Positions 1 to 9,075 of a DNA stretch of 64,000 bases are shown here, piece after piece. The position numbers and the translations under genes were made by a program. The notes beneath the pieces are model-generated. The model saw only the letters and a program-made list of their open reading frames with translations. It was not told the DNA's origin and made no database searches. The stretch's first letter is position 1; each line of letters opens with the position of its first letter. Location: positions 124,001-188,000 of the forward strand of contig JAIXWR010000038.1 in NCBI GenBank assembly GCA_027491155.1. The letters run 5' to 3'. This DNA comes from Verrucomicrobiaceae bacterium (GTDB taxonomy: Bacteria; Verrucomicrobiota; Verrucomicrobiia; Verrucomicrobiales; Akkermansiaceae).

Positions 1-1
1 C

Positions 2-295
2 CAGGAGGCGCTCTTCTGCGGCTGCCCGGCGATCGGCAGCCGGACCGGCGGGATCCCGGAGGTCATCGAGGAGGGTCGCACCGGACTCCTGGTGCCGCCG
101 GGAGATTCTGCTGCGCTGGCAACCGCGCTGGCATCACTGATCGAGAACGAAGCCATGCGCGGGGAGATGAGCCGCCAAGGGCAGGTTTCGATCGCAGCCA
201 AAGGAATGGTTCGCAAAGGCATGATGGACGCCCACCGCAAGCTCTACATGGAGCTGCTGGGGCCGCGTGTTTCGAACCACATCAAGGGCCTCTGA
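2..295 (+). CDS. Glycosyltransferase family 4, C-terminal fragment
   Basis: The reading frame is open from the window edge, so only the last 97 codons are present. The visible part reads EALFCGCPAIGSRTGGIPEV followed by IEEGRTGLLVPPGD. This is the standard end of the nucleotide-sugar binding domain of GT-B retaining glycosyltransferases, with the E-x7-E region cut at the edge. It would add a sugar to a growing lipid-linked glycan on the cytoplasmic face. It stops 4 bases before the next glycosyltransferase gene, so the two are probably co-transcribed. The acceptor and the sugar cannot be told. Confidence 0.85.
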   Translation, partial: QEALFCGCPAIGSRTGGIPEVIEEGRTGLLVPPGDSAALATALASLIENEAMRGEMSRQGQVSIAAKGMVRKGMMDAHRKLYMELLGPRVSNHIKGL

Positions 296-299
296 GATC

Positions 300-1448
300 A
301 TGGGTTTCTCCGTCATTTGTCCGATCCGCTCGGTTTTGGACGACCATGCAAGGGTGCTGGCGAAGCACGCCTTGCTCGATCGTTACATCGTTGGCACCCG
401 ACGAGGCACGAAGGGCATCCCCGGGGAACTTACCTACCTCAACCCTGCTTTCGGGCTTTGGACCATGGGCACGCGGCGGCTCTTTTCCACCTACGGAGCC
501 GAATGGCTGAGAGCGGCGGCCCATCCGGTGTTCGACCGGCTCGCCAGCATCGACGTGAAGCCGGGAGACCATGTGATCTCGAGTTATGGCTATGCCAACC
601 GCTGTTTCGCCAAGGCGAAGTCCGGCGGGGGCAAAGCCTTCGTCGATGCCGGCAACTCCCATCCCGCCGACTTTTGGGAAGTGATCCTGGAGGAACACCG
701 GCGCTGGAACGTGAGACGCGCTCCCTATCCTCGCCACTGGAACCGCCAGGGCCTGCGGACGGTCGAGCTGGCGGACTACATCTTCACTCCCAGCACCCAC
801 GTCGCGAACTCGTTTCGCAAGCGCGGGTTCCGGGACGACCAACTCCTTCATCTTCCTTATCCCGTCGACTTGTCCGTCTTTCATGCCCGGAAAGAACTGG
901 CCCTTCCATCATCGCCCTTGCGCGTCGTCTGCACGGGAAGCGTCTCCCTGAGGAAGGGATTTCCTTATCTGTTCGAGGCCGTCCGCTTGATTCGCAAGCA
1001 ACGGGACGCGGTGCTGGTGCTGACGGAATCCATCGAGAGCAGCATGACGGACGTGATCAAGGCCTACGCGGACGTGCCCGTGGAGTGGGTGCGACCGATG
1101 CCCCACGAGCAACTTGCCGTGCATTTGAAGGGCTGCCATGTGTTCGCCCTCCTTTCCCTGGAAGAAGGGATGGCTCGCACCGCTCTGGAAGCGATGGCGT
1201 GCGGGTTGCCGGTCGTGCTGACCCCGAATACCGGAACTGCAGATCTCGTGACACCGGGTGCCAACGGCGAGATCGTGCCGATCCGGGATGCGGCTGCGGC
1301 GGCTGCGGCGATCGTAAGCTGCCATGAAAGACAGCTGGCAACGGGGCCTCCGGTGACCGGAACCCTTGGTGCGATGCTGTCGCTCGACACCTTCGAAAGT
1401 CGGTTGATGGGCCATTTGCGGGATGCCGGATTCGCGGTCTCCGCTTGA
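300..1448 (+). CDS. Glycosyltransferase family 4 (group 1)
   Basis: A 382-residue GT-B glycosyltransferase. The C-terminal domain starts near residue 205 with CTGSVSLRKGFPYLFEA, where the G-S-x3-RKG pattern precedes the donor pocket. It carries EEGMARTALEAMACGLPVV near residue 287, which is the E-x7-E donor-binding motif. The N-terminal acceptor half is unlike the other glycosyltransferases here. The ATG at base 300 was chosen because the frame's earlier start lies inside the preceding gene, and this ATG begins a typical first beta strand (MGFSVICPI). It is the second gene of the exopolysaccharide run. Its specificity is unknown. Confidence 0.85.
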   Translation: MGFSVICPIRSVLDDHARVLAKHALLDRYIVGTRRGTKGIPGELTYLNPAFGLWTMGTRRLFSTYGAEWLRAAAHPVFDRLASIDVKPGDHVISSYGYANRCFAKAKSGGGKAFVDAGNSHPADFWEVILEEHRRWNVRRAPYPRHWNRQGLRTVELADYIFTPSTHVANSFRKRGFRDDQLLHLPYPVDLSVFHARKELALPSSPLRVVCTGSVSLRKGFPYLFEAVRLIRKQRDAVLVLTESIESSMTDVIKAYADVPVEWVRPMPHEQLAVHLKGCHVFALLSLEEGMARTALEAMACGLPVVLTPNTGTADLVTPGANGEIVPIRDAAAAAAAIVSCHERQLATGPPVTGTLGAMLSLDTFESRLMGHLRDAGFAVSA

Positions 1449-1493
1449 CCTTTGACAACCTCAGTTTCGGGAAAAACCTAACAGATCATCACT

Positions 1494-2231
1494 ATGGACG
1501 CAGAAAAGTCTTACGACGATTATTGGCAAAGCGGAAAACACGGGACCAACGCGTGGACGGAAGAAGAGTTCAACTCGTGGATGGCACCGCTCCGCAACCA
1601 AGGGAAGGTGTTGGATTACGGTTGCGGGATGGGATTCTCCTACCAGAGAGAACTTCTCAAGAACTGCCGTGAGTATGTCGGCGCGGATGTCAGCAACGTG
1701 GCTCTGGAGGATCTGGCGAAGAAGGGGCTCCAAGGGGTGAGGATCTCGCCCGAGGGCCGCATCGACGTGCCCGATGCTTCCTTTGATGCGGCCGTCTGCT
1801 GCGAGGTCATGGAGCACCTTTGGGATCCGCTGAGTGCGGCGCGTGAACTGGCTCGAGTGGTCAAGCCGGGCGGCGTGCTGGTGTCGACAGTTCCCAATTT
1901 CGGCTACCTTCCCTGGCGGTTGCTGGCCCTGTTCCGTGCCCAGGTATGGGACGAGCCTGAAGTTCCCGAAGAGGATCCTTTCAAGGGTGTGCACATTCGC
2001 CATTTCTCGCTCCGGAGATTCCAACAGCTCTACAGGATGGCAGGCTTCAGCCGGGTTGAAGTGGGACATTTCGACGAGTGCAACATCCTGCATGTGTTCC
2101 ATGCGGTAAACATGCAGCGCTTCGGTGGTTATCTCGGTGCGAAGTTGCCGAAGTTTTGCCGGCTGCCGTGGCTCCAGCACGTCTCGCCCTCGCTGTTCGG
2201 CCAGAGGCTCAGGGCCGTTTGCACCCGCTGA
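1494..2231 (+). CDS. Class I SAM-dependent methyltransferase
   Basis: A 245-residue protein of the Methyltransf_11 type. Motif I is VLDYGCGMGFS near residue 38 and binds S-adenosylmethionine. The motif II/III region is CCEVMEHLWDP near residue 101, followed by VVKPGGVLVSTVPN, which is typical of small-molecule methyltransferases. In this setting it most likely methylates a sugar or a lipid-linked glycan intermediate in the cytoplasm. It sits between a glycosyltransferase and a second, larger methyltransferase. The substrate is inferred only from context. Confidence 0.85.
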   Translation: MDAEKSYDDYWQSGKHGTNAWTEEEFNSWMAPLRNQGKVLDYGCGMGFSYQRELLKNCREYVGADVSNVALEDLAKKGLQGVRISPEGRIDVPDASFDAAVCCEVMEHLWDPLSAARELARVVKPGGVLVSTVPNFGYLPWRLLALFRAQVWDEPEVPEEDPFKGVHIRHFSLRRFQQLYRMAGFSRVEVGHFDECNILHVFHAVNMQRFGGYLGAKLPKFCRLPWLQHVSPSLFGQRLRAVCTR

Positions 2232-2264
2232 CATCACGGAAAACCGCAACCGAAACGACCCTTC

Positions 2265-3284
2265 ATGAAACGGCAGATTTGGGACTTTCTCTACAGGTTC
2301 TTCCCCGACCACGGGCATCACTTGGTTCCCAGCGCGGCACTGTTCGATTGGCAAAAGGACCCGGCTCTCGGTCGCGGCAAGGTAAGGCTCGAAGGCCCGG
2401 AGCAGAATGACCCGCGGCTGCGGCCCGACAATCCGGAGCTTCTTTCGTTGAAGGAGCGCTACGCCGCTTTTGACAAAAAAGCCACGACCCCGCTTTTCTG
2501 GAGCAACGAGCACATAACCAAGGACGGCATGTGCCACTTCCGCGGCTCGGACATCTACGTCTCCCAGGATTGCGGCCTGAATTACGGCTTGATGGCGATG
2601 GGGCTGACTTATTACCAGGCGCTCGCGATGGATCGGCTTTGCCTGTTCGAAAGGCTCGACGAGGACGGGCATTTTGCCGCGAGCCTGTTCGAGATCGACG
2701 GCCGGATGGTATCCCGGGATCTCTTGGACTCGATCAACGAAATCCATTTCCTCGATCGGGAGTTCGGGCTGTCCCGCCGGCCGGGCTTCACGATGCTGGA
2801 TATCGGCGCGGGTTACGGGCGGTTGGCGCACCGGATGGCTCGCGCGCTCCCCAACCTGAATCGCTATCTTTGCACTGATGCAGTTCCTGAATCGACGTTC
2901 CTCTGCCGCCATTATGTCGAGCACCGGGGAATCGGGGATAAGGTGGACGTGGTTCCCTTGGACGAGATCGAGCGGAAGCTCGCGACGGAGCCGATCGACG
3001 TTGCTGTCAACATCCACAGCTTCTCGGAGTGCAACATGAGTGCGATCGACTGGTGGATCGCCTTGTTGGCCCGGCACCGGGTGCCGAATCTGGTGATTTC
3101 TCCCAACCAGAAGTACGACGGAGGGAGAACATTGGCGGTCGATGACGGCACGGAGTTTTTGCCCGTTGTCAAAAAGTACGGTTATCGTTTGGAACGTGTG
3201 GTTCCAAAGTATGAGGACCCGTTTGTCATGAAGCACGGGTTGGACCCCGGTTATTTTCATGTCTTCTCCTTCGCCGGCACGTGA
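2265..3284 (+). CDS. Putative sugar O-methyltransferase
   Basis: A 339-residue protein. The SAM-binding motif MLDIGAGYGRLAH sits near residue 176, preceded by a long N-terminal region rich in aromatic residues. The overall layout and the late SAM motif match the putative sugar O-methyltransferase family found in surface-polysaccharide clusters. HSFSECNMSAIDWWI follows the Rossmann core, where these enzymes place substrate-binding residues. It follows another methyltransferase by 33 bases, which suggests that the polymer carries more than one methyl group. Family placement is from recalled pattern only. Confidence 0.75.
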   Translation: MKRQIWDFLYRFFPDHGHHLVPSAALFDWQKDPALGRGKVRLEGPEQNDPRLRPDNPELLSLKERYAAFDKKATTPLFWSNEHITKDGMCHFRGSDIYVSQDCGLNYGLMAMGLTYYQALAMDRLCLFERLDEDGHFAASLFEIDGRMVSRDLLDSINEIHFLDREFGLSRRPGFTMLDIGAGYGRLAHRMARALPNLNRYLCTDAVPESTFLCRHYVEHRGIGDKVDVVPLDEIERKLATEPIDVAVNIHSFSECNMSAIDWWIALLARHRVPNLVISPNQKYDGGRTLAVDDGTEFLPVVKKYGYRLERVVPKYEDPFVMKHGLDPGYFHVFSFAGT

Positions 3285-3352
3285 CCGGATTGCTTTCCTG
3301 CAACTTGCGTCGCAGGGGACGTGGCCTCGCAGGCCAAAGGACAATGGGTTGA

Positions 3353-4543
3353 ATGCGGATCAAAGTGGTGGATTCCGAACCAAGAGAAAGGGTCAGAATC
3401 GTGATTCTCGCGGACTCGCCTTTGCCGGCTCTGCTGGAGGGGGCGCAGGGGCGCGGCGCGGGCCAGGGGGCGACCTGGCTTCCGCCACTGGCGCGGGAGT
3501 TCAGCCGCTTCGGTGATCTGGAGATCACCTGGGTGGCGTTCGGGGATGCGGCTTCCCCGAAAATCGATGTCCGCACGGAGGGCCAGAGATTCATCATCCA
3601 GCCCCATCTGCGGGCGACCCACGACACCTTGACGGGATACCGGGCGGCGCGCTGGCGTCTGCAGCGCATCGTGCGCGAGCTCCAGCCGGACCTTGTCCAC
3701 GCCTGGGGTTCGGAGCGCTCGTATCCTTCGGTTCTGCCCGGCCTGGGGATCCCTTCGGTGCTTTCGATCCAAGGGAACATGACCCGCTATGCGGAGATCG
3801 GCGGATTGCCGGACAACTGGTTCTGGCGGCGGCAGCCGCGATACGAAGCCGGCTGGGTGCGCGCCGCCACCGCGGTGGCCTGCGAGTCGCCGTGGTCGCG
3901 TGAGATCGCTCTCGGCTACTGGCCGGGAATCGATGCTCGGGTCATCGAGTGGGGCGTCCACCCGTCGTTCTACAAGGTCAAGCGCGAGGAGGACACGGCG
4001 GCCCCATACCTGCTCTACTGCGGGGGGCTTGAGTGGCGGAAGGGGATCGATGTCCTGTTCGAGGCCCTCGGCCGGCTGGAGGGCAGGCAATGGTCCTTGA
4101 AGCTGGCCGGCGAGGGGCCCTTGCGGGAGCAATGCGAGGCGGCGGGCCTGCCGCAGGTCGAGTGGCTTGGCAACTTGAAGTGGGACGACATGCAACGGCA
4201 GATGGCGGGGGCCCGGGGGCTGGTGATGCCGACACGGGCCGACACCGGTCCGTCGGTGGTGAAGGAAGCCCTGGTCATCGGCCTGCCGGTCATCGGTTCC
4301 GTGCACGGGGGGCTCCGGGATTACATCGTCCCGGGTGAGAACGGATGGCATGTGGATCCGCTCGACGCCGCGGGACTCGCGGCCGCGATGGACCGGCTGA
4401 TGAAGGGCGGCGGTTTTTCGGATGGAACCTCCGGGCAGCGGACCGAATCGGACCGGGCTTACTTCGAGGCTGGAAGGGCGGCGGCTTCGTTCCGGCAGCT
4501 TTATCTCGAACTCGCCTCCCGTAGGGGCGGTCAACGACCATGA
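3353..4543 (+). CDS. Glycosyltransferase family 4
   Basis: A 396-residue GT-B enzyme. The N-terminal half contains HAWGSERSYPSVL near residue 118. The donor domain begins with LLYCGGLEWRKGIDVLFEAL near residue 220 and has PTRADTGPSVVKEALVIGLP near residue 292, the E-x7-E equivalent. The start is uncertain, since a second in-frame start would remove about 10 residues, but the fold begins at VRIVILADSP. The stop overlaps the start of the following acyltransferase gene by four bases (ATGA), so translation is probably coupled. Confidence 0.85.
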   Translation: MRIKVVDSEPRERVRIVILADSPLPALLEGAQGRGAGQGATWLPPLAREFSRFGDLEITWVAFGDAASPKIDVRTEGQRFIIQPHLRATHDTLTGYRAARWRLQRIVRELQPDLVHAWGSERSYPSVLPGLGIPSVLSIQGNMTRYAEIGGLPDNWFWRRQPRYEAGWVRAATAVACESPWSREIALGYWPGIDARVIEWGVHPSFYKVKREEDTAAPYLLYCGGLEWRKGIDVLFEALGRLEGRQWSLKLAGEGPLREQCEAAGLPQVEWLGNLKWDDMQRQMAGARGLVMPTRADTGPSVVKEALVIGLPVIGSVHGGLRDYIVPGENGWHVDPLDAAGLAAAMDRLMKGGGFSDGTSGQRTESDRAYFEAGRAAASFRQLYLELASRRGGQRP

Positions 4544-5169
4544 CGCTCGGATCCTTGAAGCACCGGCTGGTATTGCTCCAGTCCATCGTATGGCGGCCTT
4601 GGGCGAGGCTGTTCGGCGCCGAGGTGGCGTCCGATGTCTCGATCGTCGGCCGTCCGCTGGTGAAAGTGGCGCGCGGCGCCCGGGTGATCGTTTCCGCGGG
4701 TGTTCGCCTTTACGGCAGTACCTCGGTCAATCCCCTCATTCGCAGCCGGGGTTGCACGCTGTGGGCGATCGTGCCGGGAGCAGAGCTGAGGCTGGGGCCC
4801 GGTGTCGGGTGCAGCGGGGCCTGCCTGTGCGCGGCGAAGGGCATCGAGATCGGCGAGGGCAGCATCCTTGGGGCGGACTGTCTGGTGGTGGACAACGATT
4901 TCCACCTGCCCGGCGAGGGCTGGACCTGGCTCGACCGTTGCGCGGAGACGGCCAGGCCCGTGGTGATCGGCCGGGGCTGTTTCATCGGAGCCCGCTCGGT
5001 CATCCTAAAGGGGGTGACGATCGGCGATGGGGCGGTGATCGGGGCGGGGGCGGTGGTAAGCCGCGACGTGCCGGCGGGGCACCTGGCGGCGGGGAATCCC
5101 GCGGTTTGCCGGCCCCTGACGGCGCCCTGGCGGCGTGAGTTCCCCGGCTCCAAGGAAGAACCGGCATGA
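4540..5169 (+). CDS. Hexapeptide-repeat acyltransferase
   Basis: A 209-residue left-handed beta-helix protein. The imperfect hexapeptide repeats run through IEIGEGSILGADCLVVDNDF and then GRGCFIGARSVILKGVTIGD followed by GAVIGAGAVVSRDVP. The closing AAGNPAVCRPL is the usual end of the LbetaH coil of serine or sugar O-acetyltransferases. It would acetylate, or otherwise acylate, a hydroxyl or amino group of a sugar. Both ends overlap neighbours by an ATGA junction, placing it firmly in the glycosyltransferase operon. Confidence 0.85.
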   Translation: MTLGSLKHRLVLLQSIVWRPWARLFGAEVASDVSIVGRPLVKVARGARVIVSAGVRLYGSTSVNPLIRSRGCTLWAIVPGAELRLGPGVGCSGACLCAAKGIEIGEGSILGADCLVVDNDFHLPGEGWTWLDRCAETARPVVIGRGCFIGARSVILKGVTIGDGAVIGAGAVVSRDVPAGHLAAGNPAVCRPLTAPWRREFPGSKEEPA

Positions 5170-6020
5170 ATCCTTCCGAAATCTGGATCCTGATTCCCGT
5201 CCACAACCGGCGGGAGATCACCCGGGCCTGCCTCGAGCGCCTGCGCGAGCAGGGGATCTTCGAGTCCGCCACCGTTTGCGTGGTGGACGATGCTTGCAGC
5301 GACGGGACGCCTGCCATGCTGCGGGAGGATTTCCCGGCGGTCCGGGTCGTTCCCGGGACCGGCCACCTTTTCTGGGGTGGAGGCATCTGGACGGGCATGC
5401 AGGAGGCCCACGCGAGGGGAGCCCGGGTGATGGTATGGCTTAACGACGACTGCCAGCCCGAGCCGGGGGCCATCGAGGTCCTGGTCCGCCGGGTGACCGA
5501 GACCCGCGGCATTTGCGGCGGTATCTGCCACGATTCCGCGGACCGGAGGGTGCAAACCTACAGCGGCACCCGGTTGGGCGGCGATGCCATGGTTTCGCCC
5601 GGACCGGGCAGGACCGAGCCCGTGGACCTGATCAATGGCAACCTGGTGGCGGTTCACCGGGATGTCGTGGATCGCATCGGATACATCCCCGGGCTGGATT
5701 TGCCGCATTACGGCGGGGATTCGATCTATGCCCTCCGTGCCGTTCGCGCCGGAATCCCCTGCGAGGTGCACGGCGATGCCCTTGCGATCAACCCGCCGAA
5801 TCCCTATTTCAGCCGTTTCGGCACCCGCAGGCCGGCGGCCGAAATCCTGCAGGAGCCGTTCCGCATCGGCTCGATTTATTACTGGCCGACCTACTGGCGC
5901 TTCCTGCGGGAAGCGTTCGGATGGAAGGCCTATCTGAGATGGCCGGCCTTCTTCGTCCGTTTGGCAAAGCAATTCGCCGCGGCGCTGGCCAGGGAACGCG
6001 CGAAAGGCAATCCGTCATGA
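5166..6020 (+). CDS. Glycosyltransferase family 2
   Basis: A 284-residue GT-A enzyme. It opens with IWILIPVHNRREITRACLER, then VVDDACSDGT near residue 39, the nucleotide-binding strand. The metal-binding acidic pair appears in MVWLNDDCQPEP near residue 91. GNLVAVHRDVVDRIGYIPGL is the acceptor-side motif of rhamnosyltransferase-like GT2 proteins. It would transfer an inverting sugar linkage to a lipid-linked precursor. It overlaps the genes on both sides by four bases. Sugar identity cannot be read from sequence. Confidence 0.87.
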   Translation: MNPSEIWILIPVHNRREITRACLERLREQGIFESATVCVVDDACSDGTPAMLREDFPAVRVVPGTGHLFWGGGIWTGMQEAHARGARVMVWLNDDCQPEPGAIEVLVRRVTETRGICGGICHDSADRRVQTYSGTRLGGDAMVSPGPGRTEPVDLINGNLVAVHRDVVDRIGYIPGLDLPHYGGDSIYALRAVRAGIPCEVHGDALAINPPNPYFSRFGTRRPAAEILQEPFRIGSIYYWPTYWRFLREAFGWKAYLRWPAFFVRLAKQFAAALARERAKGNPS

Positions 6021-7177
6021 GCGAGTCACCGCTTTGCATCCTCGTCACCGGATCACTCCAACCCTATGCGGTGGACTTCTACCGGGCGCTGGATCGTTCC
6101 TTGAAAGCCCGCGGATGGCGCTTCGTGGTCCTGGTGGGAAGCCGGGCGACCTACCGGCCTTGGGCCGGGCTCGGGATTGCGGAGGATGATCCCCTGTTCG
6201 GATTCGTCTCCGGGAAGCCGGCTCCGGACTGGGTTCAGAGGCTGTTGGGATCGAGTGCCCGGGACAAGATCCTATTGCCCGGGGGCTCCGGGATCGGGGC
6301 CGCCTTGTCTTCGCGCGGCCCCCAACTGCTGATCGTCAACGAGCGCAATCCGCTCAGCTTGAGCGCGGCGGTCTGGGCCAAGCGGCATCGGCTGCCGTGC
6401 CTGCTTTCGACCGATATCGGGACATCGCCGCCGCCTTATTCAACCACCCGCATGCACCTGTGCTACCATCGGGTGCTGGCGGGCTTGTTCGACGGCGTGA
6501 TTGCCAAGACCGTGGACGCGCAGACGGCACCCGCGAAAGCCGGCGCTCCGCCCGCCATCCTCGCGCCGCATGGGATCGACACGGCACGCTTTCCGTTCTC
6601 GGATCATGCCGGTCAGGAACCCTTCCGTTTCCTTTTCGTCGGGGTGCTTGAAGAGCGGAAGGGGCTCGACACCTTGATGGCGGCGGCGCGGCGGCTGGCG
6701 GCCACGGGCAAGCGCTTCACGGTCCGGGTGGTGGGCAGCGGTCCCTGGTCGCCAGCGGAGGAGGATCGTGATGCCCCCTGGCTTTCGATGGCGGGGTTCC
6801 GCGAAGGTGAAGGCCTGCTCGAGGAATACCGCGCGGCCGGTGCCTTCGTCCTGCCGACCCGGGAAGACACCTATGCGGTGGTGGTCCACGAGGCGGCCTC
6901 GTGCGGACTTCCGCTTCTGGTCAGCACCGGTGCCGGTGCCTGCCACGTGCTGGTGGAGGAAGGGGCGAGCGGCTACGCTTGCGCCCCGGGAGACGCCGAA
7001 ACCCTGGCACAGCGGATGGGGATGCTTCTCGACGACCGGTCGTTGCGATCGCGCCTGAGCCACGGGGCCCGCAAATTGGCGGAGCAGTGGTGCGCGGCGC
7101 GGTCCGGAGAGCGGGTGGCGGAATGGCTCGGCCATTTTCCGGTTGAGAATCATCAAATCAAAAAAACAACCAATTGA
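6017..7177 (+). CDS. Glycosyltransferase family 4
   Basis: A 386-residue GT-B enzyme. The longer open frame upstream runs through the previous gene. The ATG at 6017 overlaps that gene's stop (ATGA) and starts the first strand LCILVTGSLQ. The donor domain begins FLFVGVLEERKGLDTLMAAA near residue 204. PTREDTYAVVVHEAASCGLP near residue 280 carries the E-x7-E equivalent. The last codons are A-rich, marking the junction to the lower-GC methyltransferase gene that follows. Confidence 0.85.
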   Translation: MSESPLCILVTGSLQPYAVDFYRALDRSLKARGWRFVVLVGSRATYRPWAGLGIAEDDPLFGFVSGKPAPDWVQRLLGSSARDKILLPGGSGIGAALSSRGPQLLIVNERNPLSLSAAVWAKRHRLPCLLSTDIGTSPPPYSTTRMHLCYHRVLAGLFDGVIAKTVDAQTAPAKAGAPPAILAPHGIDTARFPFSDHAGQEPFRFLFVGVLEERKGLDTLMAAARRLAATGKRFTVRVVGSGPWSPAEEDRDAPWLSMAGFREGEGLLEEYRAAGAFVLPTREDTYAVVVHEAASCGLPLLVSTGAGACHVLVEEGASGYACAPGDAETLAQRMGMLLDDRSLRSRLSHGARKLAEQWCAARSGERVAEWLGHFPVENHQIKKTTN

Positions 7178-7182
7178 GCCCT

Positions 7183-7884
7183 ATGAATATTCGAAGTCTG
7201 GTTCCCGAGTCGCTTTACCCCCTTGCCCGCCGTATCAAGTATGGCATGCGATCCGTAATCAATAGCGTGCAAGGAATCGAGAATGCGCCGTTTGGTACCG
7301 ACCTTGTTGGTTATGAATCACTGATTCTTCGTTTGAGGGCGCTCGGCATCGACAAGATCGAGGGCGATTTTGTTGAAATCGGGGCGTTCCTCGGGGGGGG
7401 GTCGCGCAAGCTTGCTGCATTCGGCAGGAGCCTGTCCCCTGGTCGGAAACTATTTGTCGCCGATGTCTTTGATCCCGATTTTGATTGGACGGAGACTAGC
7501 GGAGGTCGAGCCATGGCCGAGGTTTACAAGGATTTCATGAAAGATTTCGGATCACTGAAGCAATTGGAGATTTTTCAAAAAGTTACCCACGGACAAGATA
7601 ACATCCATCTCTTGATTGGAGATAGTTTGAATTTGTCAGTGCCGACTGAAAAGATTGCATTTGCGTTCATCGATGGGAATCATGATCCTGTCTATGTTAA
7701 GAACGATTTCAACAAAGTGTGGCCTTTGGTTTCGAGTGGCGGAGTCGTCGCATTTCACGACTATGGCGGGAATCTGCCTCAGACGACGAGGGCCATCGAT
7801 GAGCTTGAGGCCGAACACAGTGAAGAAGTACGTGAAAAAATCACCGAGCCTGCCAAGACGCTCGTGTATCTGATTAAAAAATAA
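7183..7884 (+). CDS. Class I SAM-dependent methyltransferase, low-GC, with poly-G tract
   Basis: A 233-residue methyltransferase resembling the Methyltransf_24/TylF group. DFVEIGAFLGGGSRKLA near residue 64 is motif I, and FAFIDGNHDPVYVKNDF near residue 158 is the acidic metal-type motif of O-methyltransferases. Its base composition is visibly lower in G+C than both neighbours, which suggests recent acquisition. Motif I is encoded across a run of nine G residues, so slippage would destroy SAM binding and everything downstream. The ATG was preferred to an upstream TTG in the same frame. The substrate is presumably a sugar of the polymer. Confidence 0.82.
   Translation: MNIRSLVPESLYPLARRIKYGMRSVINSVQGIENAPFGTDLVGYESLILRLRALGIDKIEGDFVEIGAFLGGGSRKLAAFGRSLSPGRKLFVADVFDPDFDWTETSGGRAMAEVYKDFMKDFGSLKQLEIFQKVTHGQDNIHLLIGDSLNLSVPTEKIAFAFIDGNHDPVYVKNDFNKVWPLVSSGGVVAFHDYGGNLPQTTRAIDELEAEHSEEVREKITEPAKTLVYLIKK
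7393..7401 (+). repeat. Nine-G homopolymer inside the methyltransferase coding sequence
   Basis: Nine consecutive G residues encode three glycines of the SAM-binding motif. In the sequence given the frame is intact. Tracts of this length in early coding sequence are known from phase-variable surface-glycan genes in other bacteria. Whether this one varies is not shown by a single sequence. Confidence 0.8.
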
Positions 7885-7896
7885 GGAACTCTTCCG

Positions 7897-9054
7897 ATGA
7901 TTCATCGCGTTCTCATTGTGGGCTCCGGCTTTTCCGGAGCGGTTCTGGCCCGCCAGCTTGCCGATCTCGGCGGGATTTCCAGCCTCGTCATCGATTCGCG
8001 TAATCACGTGGCCGGCAACTGTCACACGGAGCGCGACGAAGGGACGGGCATCCTGGTCCATCGCTACGGTCCCCACATTTTCCACACCGACCGCGCCGAT
8101 GTCTGGGCTTATGTGAACCGTTTCGGGGAGTTCCGTCCTTTCGTGAACCGGGTCAAGGCTTCGATCCCCCGGGGCGTGTTTTCCCTGCCGATCAACCTTC
8201 ACACCATCAACCAGTTCTTCGGCAAGCGACTGAATCCCGAAGAGGCCCGGGCCTTTCTCCAAAGCAAGGCGGACCGGGGCATCGGTGAACCGGCGAACTT
8301 CGAGGAGCAGGCGCTGAAGTTCATCGGAAGGGAACTCTACGAGGCGTTCTTCCAAGGCTATACCCGCAAGCAATGGGGATGCGAGCCGACCGAGCTTCCG
8401 GCATCGATCCTGACACGGCTGCCGGTCCGCTTCAGTTACGACGACAATTATTACAACAGCCCTTTCCAGGGGATGCCGGCCGAGGGCTACACGGAAATCG
8501 TCCGGCGGATCCTCGATCACGAGCGGATCGCGCTGCGCCTGGAAACGACCTATGACCCTGCCATGGCCGGCGAGTTCAGCCACGTCTTCCACACCGGTCC
8601 GCTGGACGAATACTTCAGGCACCGGTTGGGACGCTTGTCCTATCGCACCGTGTTCTGGGAGAAGTCCGAGTCGACGGGTGATTTCCAAGGCAATGCGGTG
8701 ATCAACTACCCCGGCATGGAGGTGGCGCACACCCGTGTGCACGAGCACAAGCACTTCGCCCCCTGGGAGAAGCACGAAAAGACCCTTTCGTTCGTGGAAT
8801 ACAGCAAGGAGACCGGCGAGGGTGACATCCCGTATTATCCGAAACGGCTTTCCGGAGACAAAGAGCTGCTGGCCGCCTACGCGGCCCTCGCGCGCGGGGA
8901 GGAGCGGGTTTCATTCCTCGGGCGGCTGGCGACTTACCGCTACATGGACATGCACCAGGTGATCGGTGAAGCGATGGATTTCGCCTCGGACTGGCTGGCA
9001 GCGGCCGCGGCCGGAACCCCGTTTCCGGTCTTCCCGCCGAAGTCCGCCTTGTGA
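7897..9054 (+). CDS. glf: UDP-galactopyranose mutase
   Basis: A 385-residue flavoprotein that interconverts UDP-galactopyranose and UDP-galactofuranose, supplying the furanose donor for surface polysaccharides. The FAD-binding Rossmann motif VGSGFSGAVLARQLADLG begins near residue 5. HRYGPHIFHTD near residue 49, YTRKQWGCEPTELP and NYPGMEVAHTRVHEHKHF near residue 270 are signature stretches of the family. The length matches bacterial homologues. Its presence means the polymer probably contains galactofuranose. Confidence 0.95.
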   Translation: MIHRVLIVGSGFSGAVLARQLADLGGISSLVIDSRNHVAGNCHTERDEGTGILVHRYGPHIFHTDRADVWAYVNRFGEFRPFVNRVKASIPRGVFSLPINLHTINQFFGKRLNPEEARAFLQSKADRGIGEPANFEEQALKFIGRELYEAFFQGYTRKQWGCEPTELPASILTRLPVRFSYDDNYYNSPFQGMPAEGYTEIVRRILDHERIALRLETTYDPAMAGEFSHVFHTGPLDEYFRHRLGRLSYRTVFWEKSESTGDFQGNAVINYPGMEVAHTRVHEHKHFAPWEKHEKTLSFVEYSKETGEGDIPYYPKRLSGDKELLAAYAALARGEERVSFLGRLATYRYMDMHQVIGEAMDFASDWLAAAAAGTPFPVFPPKSAL

Positions 9055-9075
9055 ATCGCCACGCCGCGAACCGAC

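Noticed and set aside
1461-3344. A 627-codon minus-strand open frame opposite the two methyltransferase genes
   Set aside because: Both methyltransferase frames carry SAM motifs; the opposite frame shows none.
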